Positions 1 to 13,710 of a DNA stretch of 64,000 bases are shown here, piece after piece. A program made the translations under genes and the position numbers. Under the pieces are notes generated by a model. That model had not been told where the DNA came from and searched no databases. It was given only the letters and a program-made list of their open reading frames with translations. The DNA is from Owenia fusiformis (lineage: Eukaryota > Annelida > Polychaeta > Sabellida > Oweniidae), in the NCBI GenBank assembly GCA_903813345.2, contig CAIIXF020000012.1, positions 9,632,432 to 9,696,431 of the forward strand, read 5' to 3'. How positions within the stretch are numbered: the first letter of the stretch is position 1; every line of letters begins with the position of its first letter.

Positions 1-99
1 CGGGCTATGTGACTAGGCCATTAGTGTTAAATGAACTTCTATGAGTGGAATAGTTTCTAGAGGTAACAAATGTTTTCCACTGAGACAGGTTTTACTGTA
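1..99. mobile_element. Right end of a pogo/Tigger-like MITE (partial)
   Basis: The segment carries a GTGGAATAG..TTCTAGAGGTAAC stretch and ends with TTTTACTG followed by TA. That is the same kind of right end as the fuller copy at 29697-30064. The left part is cut off by the window edge. Assignment to a pogo-type family rests on the CAGTAAAA end and a TA target; no transposase is present. Confidence 0.35.
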
Positions 100-2032
100 C
101 AATACAAATACATGATTGTGGGCAAGGGTTTCACTCTTTAGTCGGGGATGGCGATGGTCCTGAAAAATAATATACCCTGCTCCACTTCTAGAGGTGTTCC
201 ACTTTACAGGTTTCACTTTTACAAGTTTCACTGATATCTAGATGAAACTTGCATTTAAAGAATTAAAATTACTATTTGGAACGGGTATGAATTCTAGGAA
301 TTGCCTATGAAATGTATTGAAAACAACTTATTTTGAGCTGACCTTAAAAACACATCAATAATTGCACCTCAAGCAACATAAACATTTTGTACCCTGTATA
401 TAAAATAACTTACATCTAATGTTAAAAAAAGAAGTCTTGAAATTATGACTTGTTATCAATTTCAAAATCTTGGCTCCTTAAAAGAATTCCAAGGAAGACG
501 CAAAAATAGACTAAGTATAGATTATTTCACACTGTGCAACATTTTATGACTTCACTAAACAAAAACTGAAAAATACCATGTCAATTGATTCATAGTAAAC
601 AATTCTGATATGATGATTTCAAGTTGTAAACAAATTAAATAAATAGGTGATAATAGTGATAAATGTGATAATAGCAACATGACTGTTGTTTTGACTTTAT
701 CAATTTATTATTTATTTATTATTGGAGCAAATCTAACCGAATCTAAGGAAGTAGGTCCCAGTGGCATTTATATTGATGTATGCCTTTTCAATGATTTGAT
801 TTTGCCTTTTTAAAAGAGAGATTTGCCATCTTGCAGAAATTGTGTCCAACATGTAACTAAAATAGCTGTGGATTAAATAAAAATTCATGTGGCTTAAGGC
901 AAATTAAGCAACTTGTATCAGTTAAACATTGATTCTAATTTCCTAATTTCTTGGAGGGGGGGCACTACTACCCTGTCGTCTGTCAATGATGACAAAATTA
1001 AACTATTGTAGAATGTGTAATAAACCATATGTCAAACAAACATGGTATAAAATACTTATCCATGTAGCTTTCTGAACTTGTAGAAACTTATCAGTTCAAA
1101 CTTCTAACTCCTTTATTTCGTCTAACATACCAGCTAAAGTAAAACTTCTAAAATCTGGGCCATAAATCAGAATTACTTTTTGGTGATCATTTAGGTTTCC
1201 TATCTTGGTACTGACAGACATCATTCTGGTTGTCATGACAACTGACTCCTAGCTCTAAATTGACCCCTGACCTTAAATGCTTGCAGCAAATATATTTCTC
1301 TTTCATTATTTCACTGAGAAGTTCTTCAAAAACTAAGAAACTACTGTTAAAACAAGAAATCGGCAACTTATTGATCGAATATTGTAAAACAATAGAAATT
1401 AAAGTAAGATTTTTGGAACCATTTCTGAGAAAAACAACAAAATTCTCAAAAATCAAAGAAATTATTTGTATGAGTGTATACATTAAAACAATAATCACCA
1501 CATGATTGGAAGCTGAATTTGGTAAAAAAAAACTCAAATACACTACCCTGGCCAGGCTGAAACAACAGATGGCCCAGGACCATGTATATTGTTATTGATC
1601 AGTTTATGGAATCCAGTTGGCATCAATAAATCAATGTAGGGATTGTATATGAGAAGGTTTAGGTTACAATATGCCATGTATTGATTAGTAAGTGATCAGG
1701 CGCAAGCAACATGTACATGTACAAAGCTAATGCCAACAGAGAAGGAAGTTAAAATAAGAAATTAGACAAGACTTTCGTCTTTCAAGATAGAAATCATCAT
1801 AGTGATGTCATACTCAGATCCTTTGATGACTTACTTAGGAATCCCACAAGTCAGTCAAGATAATATAATTAATTGAGTAAAAGTTAGTTTGAACTTGTTT
1901 GTTAGCTTGGTTATATTGAGTTAACAGTAACCCATTGTCCTTCAGAAGAAGTCTCTCTGTTATATGCATTCAAGATTTCAATCCATTTCAATAGTTTTTA
2001 TCAATATTGCATATCTCGTAAGTTTCTGTACC

Positions 2033-2051
2033 CCCCCCCCCCCCCCCCCCC
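2033..2051. repeat. Homopolymer C tract (about 19 bp)
   Basis: An uninterrupted run of C follows TTTCTGTA. Similar G tracts occur near 7210-7230, 34842-34862, 38890-38902 and 39949-39961. Such tracts are prone to length error in assembly. Confidence 0.9.
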
Positions 2052-3164
2052 ACCTACTTCATCTCCAGGCCTTGTGGAGTTTAAGTGAGATGATGGAAGG
2101 AAGTCACAAGAGTAATGTAATATAATTCCATGAATTCTCAAAGTAGGTATTTCCTTACCCCTACTCCCCGCCTATCCCCCAATCATTGGTTCTCATACAT
2201 ACACATGTAGCACTGTAGCATGTTCACAGTAATACCCTTTGCATTCGTTCAACTTTACTTCTTAAAAGAGAGCTTCGTCTTCACTCTTTCAGTTTACAAT
2301 GAATCTCTGATCTCACTGAGCAAATCAGAATTTGTTGTGGAAATATGGACGACTTTCTATAAGGTCATTTCCTATTACATCACTGCATAGTTAATGAGCA
2401 CATATTTAGCACGCATTCCTTCCACTTCGCAGATTGGGATGAGAAAGGGTCAGCGTGGTAGATTTGAAATGATTTATTACCCGGACTGTCACAGGCACCA
2501 ATCCTTGGGGTGGGGCTGCCAAACTGTAATATAGTCTATACTAGGCAGAGGGTAGTTCATAACTAGACTCTGCGCGCAGAGTATCTCAGTAAGTATGTAC
2601 ATATACATTTAATAAAAATGTTTGAAAGTTATTGTCAACAGAAACATTAAAAGCAATATAAACTGCACCTGTATTGACAAGATCAATAATCAATAAATGG
2701 AAAAATTCCATTTATCAACATTTTATTAGTATGTACCCTACATAAAATCTGTAAAGTGTGTGACAAACCAAATCAAATCTCACAATATCGCTTACAATTA
2801 AATTCAATGAAATGTCTGAACCTGTTAGATTTCTACATGCATGAATATGCATAACAGTTTTTGCAACCATTTCTTGAACTCAAAAATTAAATTCAACAGC
2901 TGAAAGATTGATTACCATGTAATTCCATCTCAGGGACTATTCTCTATTTATTGATAAATCTATTGATCAGGAACTGATGTTTTATACTTAACGATTATAA
3001 ATAATTCAAATAATTGATACACCCAGCTGTACAATTAAAGAGAGAGAGCAAAATGCACATTTCAAGCATTAACTATTAATTATGTAGATGCCTTTTGCCA
3101 ACAGAGTAATTCACCCTGTTTTACTAAGAAAGTAGTATAACAGATGACGATTTAAGGGTATATG

Positions 3165-3545
3165 TAAGTTTTGAGGGGTGTATGCAAGTTCTGGAGGTTA
3201 TATGGATGTTCTGAGAGTTGTATGCATGTTTTGAGGGTTATATGCAAATTCTGAGGGTTGTATGCAAGTTCTGCAGGTTGTATGCAAGTTTTGACTGTTG
3301 CATGCAAGTTCTGAGGATTGCATGCAAGTTCTGAAAATTGTATGCAAGTTCTGAGGGTTATATGCAAGTTCTGAAGGTTGTATAAAAGTTTTGAGGGTTG
3401 TATGCAAGTTCTGAGGGTTGCATGCAGGTTTTGAGGGCTACATACAAGTTCTGAGGGTTGTATGCACATTTTATATGCAAGTTCTTAGAGTTTTATGCAA
3501 GTTCTGCAGGTTGTATGCAAGTTCTGAGGGTTGTATGTAAGCATA
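3165..3545. repeat. 20-bp minisatellite
   Basis: Tandem copies of a unit close to GGTTGTATGCAAGTTCTGAG, about 18 copies with substitutions and small length changes. The minus strand stays open in more than one frame across it, giving repetitive 'CIQPSELAYNPQNLH'-like peptides. These are a by-product of the repeat, not genes. Confidence 0.85.
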
Positions 3546-5566
3546 CAGATTTTTATGAACATTTGTCCTGTATCAATCACATACAAGATTTCAATGAGAA
3601 TTCAGATAAATCTAGGAAAGGTCAATCCAGTGTCATCCATCTATCTATCCATCTATCAATCATTTATGGGCTTCATTGGAAATTGATACTCAGGGAAATA
3701 CCATAAGAGTCCTGAGTATCATTACTGCTAGTTAATTAGTGGCTTATCTGTATCTAGAGGACCTTCATATTTCCAGTATATAACATCAACAATTATAGCA
3801 CTTCTAAAATTGTCCCTGAGTAATTTACATGTACAATTTAGCATGCCCAAAACCCAAGGAAGATTGGCAGCCATTATTCAAACTCAATACTTCGTTACCC
3901 CGCATGGAACAATTTAGAAGAAATATTTCTATGAAATTCTCTTTGGACCAAGATTTTCGTTAGATGTACAATACAATTACAAATATTATGGTAATATTTA
4001 AGTTTTATTGGTAGTTCTACTTTTCAAAATTTGAGTCATTATATTATTACCAAAATTGGTCTACCCCAGGCAGAGTATCGAGTTTGAATAATAGCTCCCA
4101 ATCCTCCTTGCCCAAAACCTAATATAACCAGATCCATGCTTTTACATCTGTAAAGTTTGAATGGATAGGCAGTTTTCCTGGAATTTTGAGAATACCGCAT
4201 ACCCATGATGACAATATAGCATTTTTCAAAGTGTGATAAAAAGCATGGATAAAACAGAATACACATGCTAATTGAGGACGCTGACCTGTATTGGTTATTT
4301 CTAAAATACTTGATATTTGATGCCCGTAGATTTCAAATAACATGTTATTGGAAACCATTGATTGATTATGGCATGTAGATCATGGACACTAATTTCATAA
4401 TGGAAACATAGATACCTTGCAAACAATCATAATAGACAGAAATTTGTCTTTGATCCAAATAAAGTGACCAAAGCAATTAATTTTTACTGGAACGAGTCGT
4501 GCAATTTCACTTAAAGAGGGAGCTTATGTATCTGAGTTGTATCTGAAGACGGGGATAACAAGGAAATATGAGATATTGATCACTTTGAAAGGTTGTTTAT
4601 TGAAGTAATATCTGATACATGCAATAATCAAAAATGTCTCATCATTACTTCAATAACAATCATAGAAAAAGCCGTCTGCAATTACTGGAGCATTATGGGT
4701 CATCAGATATATGTAAATTTCAAAAATCAAGTTATATTCCTTGCATTTGATTCAAGCTGTGCTCACAATAGGTAAAACATCCATGATGCAATATGGTGTC
4801 ATGACGATGCATTATAAACATATGCGATATTAATGAATTTTGACACTAATCTGGAAAGGACCAAGATGGATAATTCAAGCATTATGGGTAATGAAACACA
4901 ATTTGAGCAAAAGATCGATTTTCAATCCATACAGGAATCATTCGTGTCGCTAACGTCACATGCGCACCTTATAACATCGCGATATATAATTACGAAGAAT
5001 AAATTAGTTTAATGCAAGCCTATATTGATTTCCAGCTTGATTAGTTTTGACGGAAAAATCAATAACAACTTCATACAATAGTAATAGATACTGCCAAGAT
5101 AGGTAATATACTCGAAGATAGGTAATAAACTCAATATTCAACAGTTACTGTTCAACAGTTATCAAATTATAATAAGCTTCTACAAAATCAACACAGCTTA
5201 GGTTTTATCAATTTCATATCCTGTCTCAATTTTCACCTATTTTTGAGCAAAATAAACATTTCAAGTATTACATGCTTTGGGGAGGGGGTATACTTGATTG
5301 TGAAGCTCACTTTTCAATGATTACCCACAAATAGTTGCATGCTGTAGTGCCCAACAGGTTAAGTGTTTGTTGATATTTTCCAAAAAAAACTAAACATGGC
5401 ATTAGCATGGAAACAAATTTCACCACCATTTGTTACAGATGCTGACTCCTAAACACTGCCCACACTCCACAAAAGAGTTGGAGACTATAACAATATACAT
5501 GAAAATGACTGACTGACTGGATGTATTGGGATTACCACATTGAGTATCAGAGCATAGTACATTGAT

Positions 5567-5772
5567 CAGTGATCTCCCCAGCATTAAAGCAAGAGGGCGC
5601 AGAACCCACCTGAGATTTTAAAAACATGCTTGCACCCACCTTAGAATCTATTTGCACCCACTTGAAAATGAGAAAAATCATGAAAAATAGGCATATTTTG
5701 ACCAATTTTGGTCTGAATTGTGAAAATAAAAAAATTACACCCACTTGAGAAAAATACCTGTGGAGATCATTG
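5567..5772 (+). mobile_element. MITE family B, copy 1 (hAT-like ends)
   Basis: The segment starts CAGTGATCTCC and ends GGAGATCATTG, an 11-bp terminal inverted repeat with one mismatch. The interior (AGCATTAAAGCAAG, GGGCGCAG, AAAATGAGAAAAATCATG, AATTGTGAAAAT) matches the reverse complement of 22830-22982. The flanks share TTGAT, but a full 8-bp target duplication is not clear. It is too short to encode a transposase. Confidence 0.7.
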
Positions 5773-8700
5773 TTGATTGTAGACGAAGCTCTCTTTTAAG
5801 GAAACAAAACAAATCAAACGATTGCAATTAAAACCTATGGGATGACCAGCAAGGCACTACTCAATAGACACATCACATATTGTATCAAATTAGACAGTAT
5901 TACATAACATATGACATCACATAGTCATATGATACTCTCTTCCTTTAATCATATTACATCACACCTTTTCAACAGGTATCACACTGATGTGATTCAGTAG
6001 ATCATATTGGTCAACAATACTACAATAACAAAATCAATTTTAACAAAAAATGTTAGAATGGAATTTATCTTCAAATAATCAAGATAATGATTAGAATTCA
6101 ATCAAAATCATGAACAGAAATAAAGGTACATACATATAATCAAGTGACAATATAATATAACCATTAACCGTCCAGGAGAAACTGTACTGAATGTCATACT
6201 TTTTGCTCCTCTAAATAATGGCGGGTTAACGACTACTTCCTACAAATTAATCTCTGTTGCTATTTCATGAAAAAACAGGATCACCTGGTGTTTGTAGAGT
6301 CTATGAGATACTACATTTGAATAAAATATGATACAATAGAATATGATACCCCTAGAGGATTTCGCTGATTTCAATAATTACAAAGGAACTGTAACTTAAT
6401 CCTTAACTGCAAATACATCTCTCACATTAAATCTACAATATTCGATAAATTCTATAAAAAATCAAAGAAATGTGATGAAATGTGATGTTACAGTTTCTAT
6501 TATCATTATGGATGAAAAACTCATATCGAGATTGATATAAAAAAGAGAAATTTGACGATTTGTCATTTGATCGGAAAAATAAAATATGAGTTATAATGCC
6601 AGGGATGGCTACATCACCCGTCAGAAGTATGTTTCCATGACAACATTCAACTATATTGATTTCTTTGTCTGTGTATTGATTATTTCGGATATAAATCAAT
6701 AGAGTAATCCTTCAAACTGGCTGCATGATCTTTATACTGCAAATGAGGTACTGGCTATTTCAACACTTGACTTTTTCAGTGCTGATTTACCTTTTGCTAC
6801 CTCGTGAAAGGTTATTGATTTCACGATTAATGACTTTTTATTCACATCTGTTTCTATATTGATTGATTTCAATTGTATGTTTCACAATATTGATTGGTTA
6901 TCAACGTTGTCTGTTTGCATATAATTCCCGATTGGGGAAGCCGCATGCCAGCCAGGGTTCTCATATTCCAAGTGGGGAATTATATTCTGCATTAATTGAG
7001 TTTTTATACTTTTCTTATATACTGTTATGTGAGACTCGGACAAAGGCAGGGTGGGAGACGTGGATTTGATGCATATTTTCCTATTTCTACTTTTCAAGAT
7101 TTATTTCTTTAATTTATGAGAAGTTCTTTGTTCTAAGCTCTAAAAATAATACCTTGTTTTACTGTGATTGTATTACAACAATATATACTTCTGTAATTAT
7201 GTTTCTAACGGGGGGGGGGGGGAGGGGGGAGTACATCTATCATCATCTTATCTGACATTTGCAATGGCCCCTTTGAAAATTTAAGACAAAGGGGGTTGAG
7301 TTATCACAATCTTCAATAATACTTTTTGATAGAATGGTAAGGGATCGTACTTGGTTACTAGTTTGATTTCAATGGAACCTTCGAAATCCAAGATGGGGGA
7401 TTATCTTTCAATACAATATATCTATTATTTTTGGGACAACATTGAAATATTGATCTGATCTCCGGGTGAGGACAGAACATTAGATGTTTCTCCCGAAGAA
7501 CACCATAGCACGTGTCTATGATACAAAATGTAATTTTATATTATTGTGTTCTGTCGTTGTTGTTTTCTTTGAACCAACTAAAATGCGACAGATACAAATA
7601 TTATATCGACCCGAAATCCATAATTCGATAAAATATGAAAAGATGACAGGACAATTGATCCGTTCTCAGGAAGTATTGACCTTAAAGACCAAAGGCTGTT
7701 TTGATGCTCAATATTTGGAATGAAATCAAGCACATAAAAAACGGCATTAATCATTCTCGTATTCGACCAGATACTGATTATCTATTGTCCAGTCCAATAA
7801 TAGTTAATTATCAAAGGTTTTTATAAATATTCACTAATCTTGCAGTAATTAGTTTTCCATTAGGATATTTTTTCTCTATACAAAATATATTTTCAAACCT
7901 ATGACTGATTACATCACAATAAAAGTGCTTTCTAGAGAAGCCCCATCAAAGATCAACTTAGACACTATACACGGACAATGCAAAGCAGAACAGATTTATT
8001 CAAATGAATCCTATGAGATATTATCCAAAATTACAAAGGCCATCGATGATACCGGTTTTCTATTTGATCCTGATAAATATAATTATAACAAGTCATCATT
8101 CAATTCTATATTTTGAGAAACCGTGCATCACAAAATATGTGTGCTGTAGCTTATGTAACATATCACAGACATATTACTGAACTGATAAACATTGCCAAAT
8201 TGTGTTATCTAAGGAGGGGGTAAAAACAGGCTAGATGCAAGACTAGCCAAATATACAATGACAATATGCACAAAGAGCATGTAATGCAACACATAACATG
8301 CTATTTATCACCAATGGAAAAGACAATAGTAATATGCAATGAAAATCAAGATATGAGTTCAAGCTAAAAACACAAAATACCAAAAGCAAAATTCAATTTG
8401 AGATAGAAAATCATAAATAAATTTGGAACATCGAACAAAAATCTTGCACGTATCTATTATGAGCCAAAATCAATAATTAGAATCAATATTCAGAGTTGAT
8501 AAATGTTACACGAAAATGTTTTTCAAAAACAGAATATGTTTCCATGAAGCGTTTCATGATAATTTTTTGTTTTTCCAATCGGCAGGCTTTTCTTTGAATC
8601 AGCAATCCAATAACATCACTAGCGTTATCGACATGACACCAAGATCAATAATTAAAATTTGACGAGCTCTTAGTTCGATCAATAACCATATTTGGTATTT

Positions 8701-11464
8701 GCCGATGTTGTTAATCATATGAAAGTTCTTTTGTTTCAAGGATGTCATCTTATTGGTGACTTTACGACGTAGAATCGTTGCTTCCTGAACATAGCGCTAT
8801 TATCAAAAATTGATTGTCGACATTATCTGAGGACCATTAAGAAATCAATAACTTATCATTAGTATACTTAAGGGAATTCCTATAAATCATTTTTGTATAG
8901 AGTTATAAAATTGCATGTTTATATTTAAATACATTGATGTATCTTTACAGAGATGCTAAGAAATGAGGAAGCAAAATTCAGACATTGTATGTTATTGTGA
9001 CTTATTGTTAAATGTAAATGTATTGATAAATTCAATAAATATGAGTATTAACAAAAAGATTGAATTTAGGATGATATGAAATAAGTTTATTTGAGGTGTT
9101 TATCTTAAAAAGCAGTAAATGAGTAACAGTGGTGGGTCACAAAATGAGCTAAAAAAACAAGGGGCAACATTTGCAATGAAAAACAGATAAAAATCATTAT
9201 ATCCAATGACCAAAACAATGAAATAATAAATTTGATATTATAAGGCATTATGGACAGGAGGGTTGATTAGATACAAAAGTAGAAATATTCAGCATTCAAA
9301 TAAAGTAGGGATTACTTGATTATATGCTCGATTATTAAATTAACAAGAAATTCATTCTCAAAACTGCATAATATAAATAATAAGTATAAAAGAATAATAA
9401 ATAACGTAACACCTGACATTATTCACCCCATAGATGGTTTAACCGAACTTCTACACACATTTGCCATTTTAATCAATGCTAATCCACAGTTTTTCATTTG
9501 CTCCTCGTTTATCACGAAAAGTGCCTTGAGCTCCGTCATCAAATCCTGACTCCATAAATCCAGACCTGTACAGAGGTCAAATCAATGGGGAGCAATCAAT
9601 ATTCATTTTCCGAATTATTATTCCATTTTCACAGTGTTAATGATACACTGACAGAATGAAATATTCTAAAATGAGATAAATCGATAAAACAGCCATAAAA
9701 TGTGAGTTTAATACAATTTCTAGCAGGCAGATCATTACTTATGATCGCAAATTGATTTTAGAGATAATCCCTAAAGATAGATTGAGACTGCATTAAAAGC
9801 TGTTTCCTCTTGCGTTTTCTTATTTAACATTTTTCATATTTTCATCATGAAGATTACAACATTTTGAACCTGCTTTAGTCTTACACCCAGCAAGTAGAAA
9901 AACCTCACATTTTATTTTCATAAATGTATAGTTAATATATATATCTATATTCATCATATAATTTGAGAATTTTACAAGGCAATGTTTCACATAAATCTAC
10001 AGTCATAAGTGTGCATCATCAAAGTGGTTGAAATATTACCTTTTTTACATGAACATAATGCATCAGCATGATAAAGGCATTACTTCGACAGAATAGATAT
10101 TAGTCACCTTTGTCATCGTCCATAGGGCAAAATTATGGCCTATGAAATGTATTTCATCAAATAACAATACATGTTCAAATACGAGGACCTCTCTGGAGAG
10201 GAATTGTTTTGAGTAAGGTATTTAGAATTTGCTACCAATATTATGAGGGAAATCCCTAAAAACATATTTATGGATGGGATAAAATCTGTATGGCAGACTT
10301 ATAATTCTGGAGAAAGGGAGATAAAGATTAAGTTATTTAAACAACCGCAACATGTTAGTGCATGGAGTACCATTTTCTTCTAAAAGGTGCAAAAATTTTA
10401 ATTTTGATAATAATATCAGAGTCCCACTTTATTATCTAATGCTTGAGAGGGACTCAAAGGGTTAGTATAGGCTATAGAGCCCAAAATGCAAAATTCTCAA
10501 TCATTTTGATTTTCAGTATGAACCAATTTTAAATTAATAAAAACCAGGCCTTATTCAAAAATTCAACTGTCAGACTGTAGCCTGCTTCAATATTGGGAAT
10601 TCACTGGTAGTCAATTTATCAGATATATCAAGATGTTGACTTATCATCACATTATAGCATATTGAGATATTTCCAAGTGTGGCTTGTGAATGTGATTCAT
10701 TCTGCCACTTCTAGGCCATTGAAGATGCCTCATTTTGCCTAAGAACCTATTGAACTAACATTAAATTCTAATTAACAACTGCACAGTCTAATCAATCAGA
10801 TACAGTCTGGTGGGTGTGCACTGTAAAAGGCTGAGATTTGCCTAGAAATTTGCCATCAGCAAACCAAAATGATTATTACATGATTTTACAGATTCTCGGG
10901 AGTTGATAAGATCATAAGTATGGCAAATGCTGTTTTTATGACCATTAATGGGAGTAAATGTAGTGTCATGAAGACCTGCATATCCCATGGATTTTTCCAT
11001 TCCAACTGGGTGAAAAATTCTTTATTTTTTAACTTATGTCTGACTGTGTAATATTCAGAAATTATGAAAATATTCAAATTTTCCACAAGCTTCCAAACTC
11101 TCATAATGAACTGGTCAAAAGAGTAAAAATTATGTTGCTTACCCAGGAGCTCAGAGGATAGCCATAACTATTAAATGCAAAATCAAATCAGGGTAGATCA
11201 TTGATCACTGAATGGCAAAAGTTAATATCAGTCTTCTATGCAAAGAACACTGGGTATGAAATCCTCCTTTGTGACAAAGAATGCTGGGAATGTAATCATC
11301 TTGTATGATTAAAGATCCAATAAGATCAAATTACTGATTCTTACCCCTGATTATTACTGCCTTTATTACCAATCTGGGCTAGATTATCTTCTGAACAAAT
11401 CTGAGGGAAATCCGGTCAGTGTTCTTTAGTTTTCAGATTGGTGTGATTTGAAAAGTTCAGCTAA

Positions 11465-11795
11465 GTCCACCCGTGTGGCTCAGCGGTAGCGCAGGTACCT
11501 CTTACGCAATAGGTCCCGGATTCGATCCCCGGTTCAGGCAAGACTAAATTTGCTTGTTTGCGTGAAGTACTTCAGGGTGTTTGACTGAGTGGTCCGCAAC
11601 TCGTACAAAAGGCTGTGGTGTGTACTTGTATGTCTATGTATGAGTGCACATAAAAGAACACAGGGCTCCTTCAAGGAGGGGCTTCTGGGTCTATCTTCCA
11701 GGATAATTACGTAAATTACGACCGTATATACGGGATATACCCAAGAGGTATTGCTCACCTTCATTGGTGGTAAACAAAATACAATACAATACAAT
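11465..11795 (+). mobile_element. tRNA-derived SINE
   Basis: The head contains a clear RNA polymerase III A box (TGGCTCAGCGGTAGCG, from about 11476) and a B-box-like GGATTCGATCC (11518-11528), spaced as in a tRNA. A tRNA-unrelated body of about 250 bp follows, and the 3' end is a tandem AATAC tail (TACAATACAATACAAT) ending at 11795. The T arm is altered and the 3' half continues well past a tRNA length, so this is a retroposon and not a functional tRNA gene. I could not assign a known SINE superfamily domain to the body. A TATGAGG minisatellite begins immediately after the tail. Confidence 0.8.
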
Positions 11796-12170
11796 ATGAA
11801 GGTATGATATGAGGCTTTTAACTGGATATGATATGAGGGAATGATATGAGTTTTTCAACTGGATATATGAGGGTATAGTATGAGGTTTTCAACGGGTATG
11901 ATATGAAGGTATGATATGAGGTTTTTAACTGGATATGATATGAGGGAATGATATGAGGTTTTCAACTGGGTATATGAGGGTATAATATGAGGTTTTCAAC
12001 GGGGTATGATATGAAGGTATGATATGAGGTTTTTGATTGGTTGCGATATGAAGATTTCAGTTAGGTATGATATGAGGTTTTTAACTGGGTATGATGTGAT
12101 GTTTTCAACTGGATGTAATATGTGGTTTGCTGTAATATGAGGTTTTTAAGTATGTGTAATGTGAGGTACA
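11796..12170. repeat. Degenerate GATATGAGG minisatellite
   Basis: Tandem variants of GGTATGATATGAGGTTTTCAA / CTGGATATGATATGAGGG alternate through the segment, starting at the SINE tail. At least two larger blocks repeat in the same order (from about 11815 and about 11930), so there is a higher-order period of about 115 bp. Non-coding. Confidence 0.8.
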
Positions 12171-12685
12171 ACTGAATGCCAGCCTAATTTCTAGCAATAA
12201 CAATTCAGAAAGTGAAATAATTAAAGCTCTATGTATTTAATGAATTTGATTCACAGACTTACAAAATGTTGTAGACTATTAGTTCTGTCAACTGAACAGT
12301 GTTTCCAAATTGAAAATCTCAGTTTCAATGTTCCTAAAGTGAAACTCAGATCATGATTTATTATAAGCAAAACACATTGCATTGTTTGTCAGATTCATTT
12401 AGACTTTCCTATCAAACATACAGCATATCCCAAGGCCAGCCCTTAGAAATATCGAAAACTTTTGATTTTTAAATGTTTTCCAATGAGTACAGAGTTTGGA
12501 TTTAATAAATATTTGTTCATACCCCATTACCTCAACTATGTTCAAGAACGAAGTGATTCATCAAAATTTAGAGACAAAAAGGAAAATGATATGATACAAC
12601 ATTTTAAAGGTTTTCAGATAATTGAAAGTACATGGGTAGAATAGAGAAGCAAGCATGTAGATGAAAATTGGAAATCTAATTATGA

Positions 12686-12935
12686 ATGTATGACCTGCCA
12701 GTCCAGATTGAAAAAATGATGATAAAGATGACCATATTTAGCCACCCCCTACCCCTCATAACTGACAATTATTACTTTTGCGGGAATATATCAGTGGTTT
12801 GATAAGAAAACTAGTATGACCTGCCAGTCCAGATTGATAAAGTTAAAGATGACCATATTTGCCCCCTCCCCATCCTCATAACTGACAATTATTACTTTTG
12901 ATGGGAATATATCAGTGGTTTGATAACAAAACTAT
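12686..12935. repeat. Tandem duplication, unit about 123 bp
   Basis: The segment beginning TATGACCTGCCAGTCCAG at about 12689 is repeated at about 12813. Both copies end with ATATATCAGTGGTTTGATAA. They differ by a few substitutions and small indels. Confidence 0.85.
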
Positions 12936-13537
12936 AAAGACAAACTTTGACTTGGATTAAGAATAAACTTAAGAAAGTTTATGATTCAGCCCTTTAGTGT
13001 TTAACTAACTGATGGCCTGTTTAAATTGAGACTCTCATAAACATAAGAAAATAGTCAATGCAGTTGATGCTTTTACATGCATACAAAACTATGTGATAAA
13101 TCAACAAAAATAAATAAATAGATAAACTCTTACAACATACAGTAAGGCTGAAACATTTCGATGACATAAACCTCTTTAAAAAAACAGAACCCACATGAAC
13201 CACAAACAAGAGTAATATTTTTTCCCAGGGATTTTTAAATTGATAGCCTCGACTTACAGATACTTGGCTCAAGTGGTGATTTGCCAAGTTTGATCTGCAA
13301 ATTTTTTTGTTGGTGATTAGGCCCTATAGGCATAGAGTTGGCGTTATTGATAGATATACCTCAGGCCTGTAGAAATTTGGAAACTCTAAACCTTCAGACA
13401 AATGTTGAGTCATAAGATCGGGTTTGATTTGTTGCTTTCTCTTTGTTCTTTTAACCATGTAGAATTTGTTGTTATGTCTGTGATCCTAGTTTTCATAATG
13501 GTTCTTTCCCAATTTACAAGAATCAATTTTTGAAAAC

Positions 13538-13710
13538 CAGGGGTTTCATTAGCAGCAGACAACAGGTGATTTTCACTGGTTGTTTTCAAAAAATCACTGA
13601 TTGTTTTTATGGACTTTTCAACTTTTCCAAGTTAAATTTATGATTTCCATTAATTTTGCCTGTTGTTTTCAATTATTTAGCCTGTTGTGAGAATTCTAGC
13701 GAAACCCCTG
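13538..13710 (+). mobile_element. MITE family A, copy 1 (hAT-like, CAGGGGTTTCA ends)
   Basis: The segment starts CAGGGGTTTCATTAG and ends CTAGCGAAACCCCTG, forming an inverted repeat of about 15 bp with one mismatch. The middle (GACTTTTCAACTTTTCCA, TTTATGATTTCCATTAATTT) matches the reverse complement of 20111-20270 nearly base for base. CAGGGG ends are typical of hAT elements. No exact 8-bp target duplication is visible. Confidence 0.8.

Noticed and set aside
11465-11540. Possible tRNA gene
   Set aside because: A and B boxes are present, but the T stem is altered, no clean acceptor stem forms, and the sequence runs on into a SINE body with an AATAC tail.
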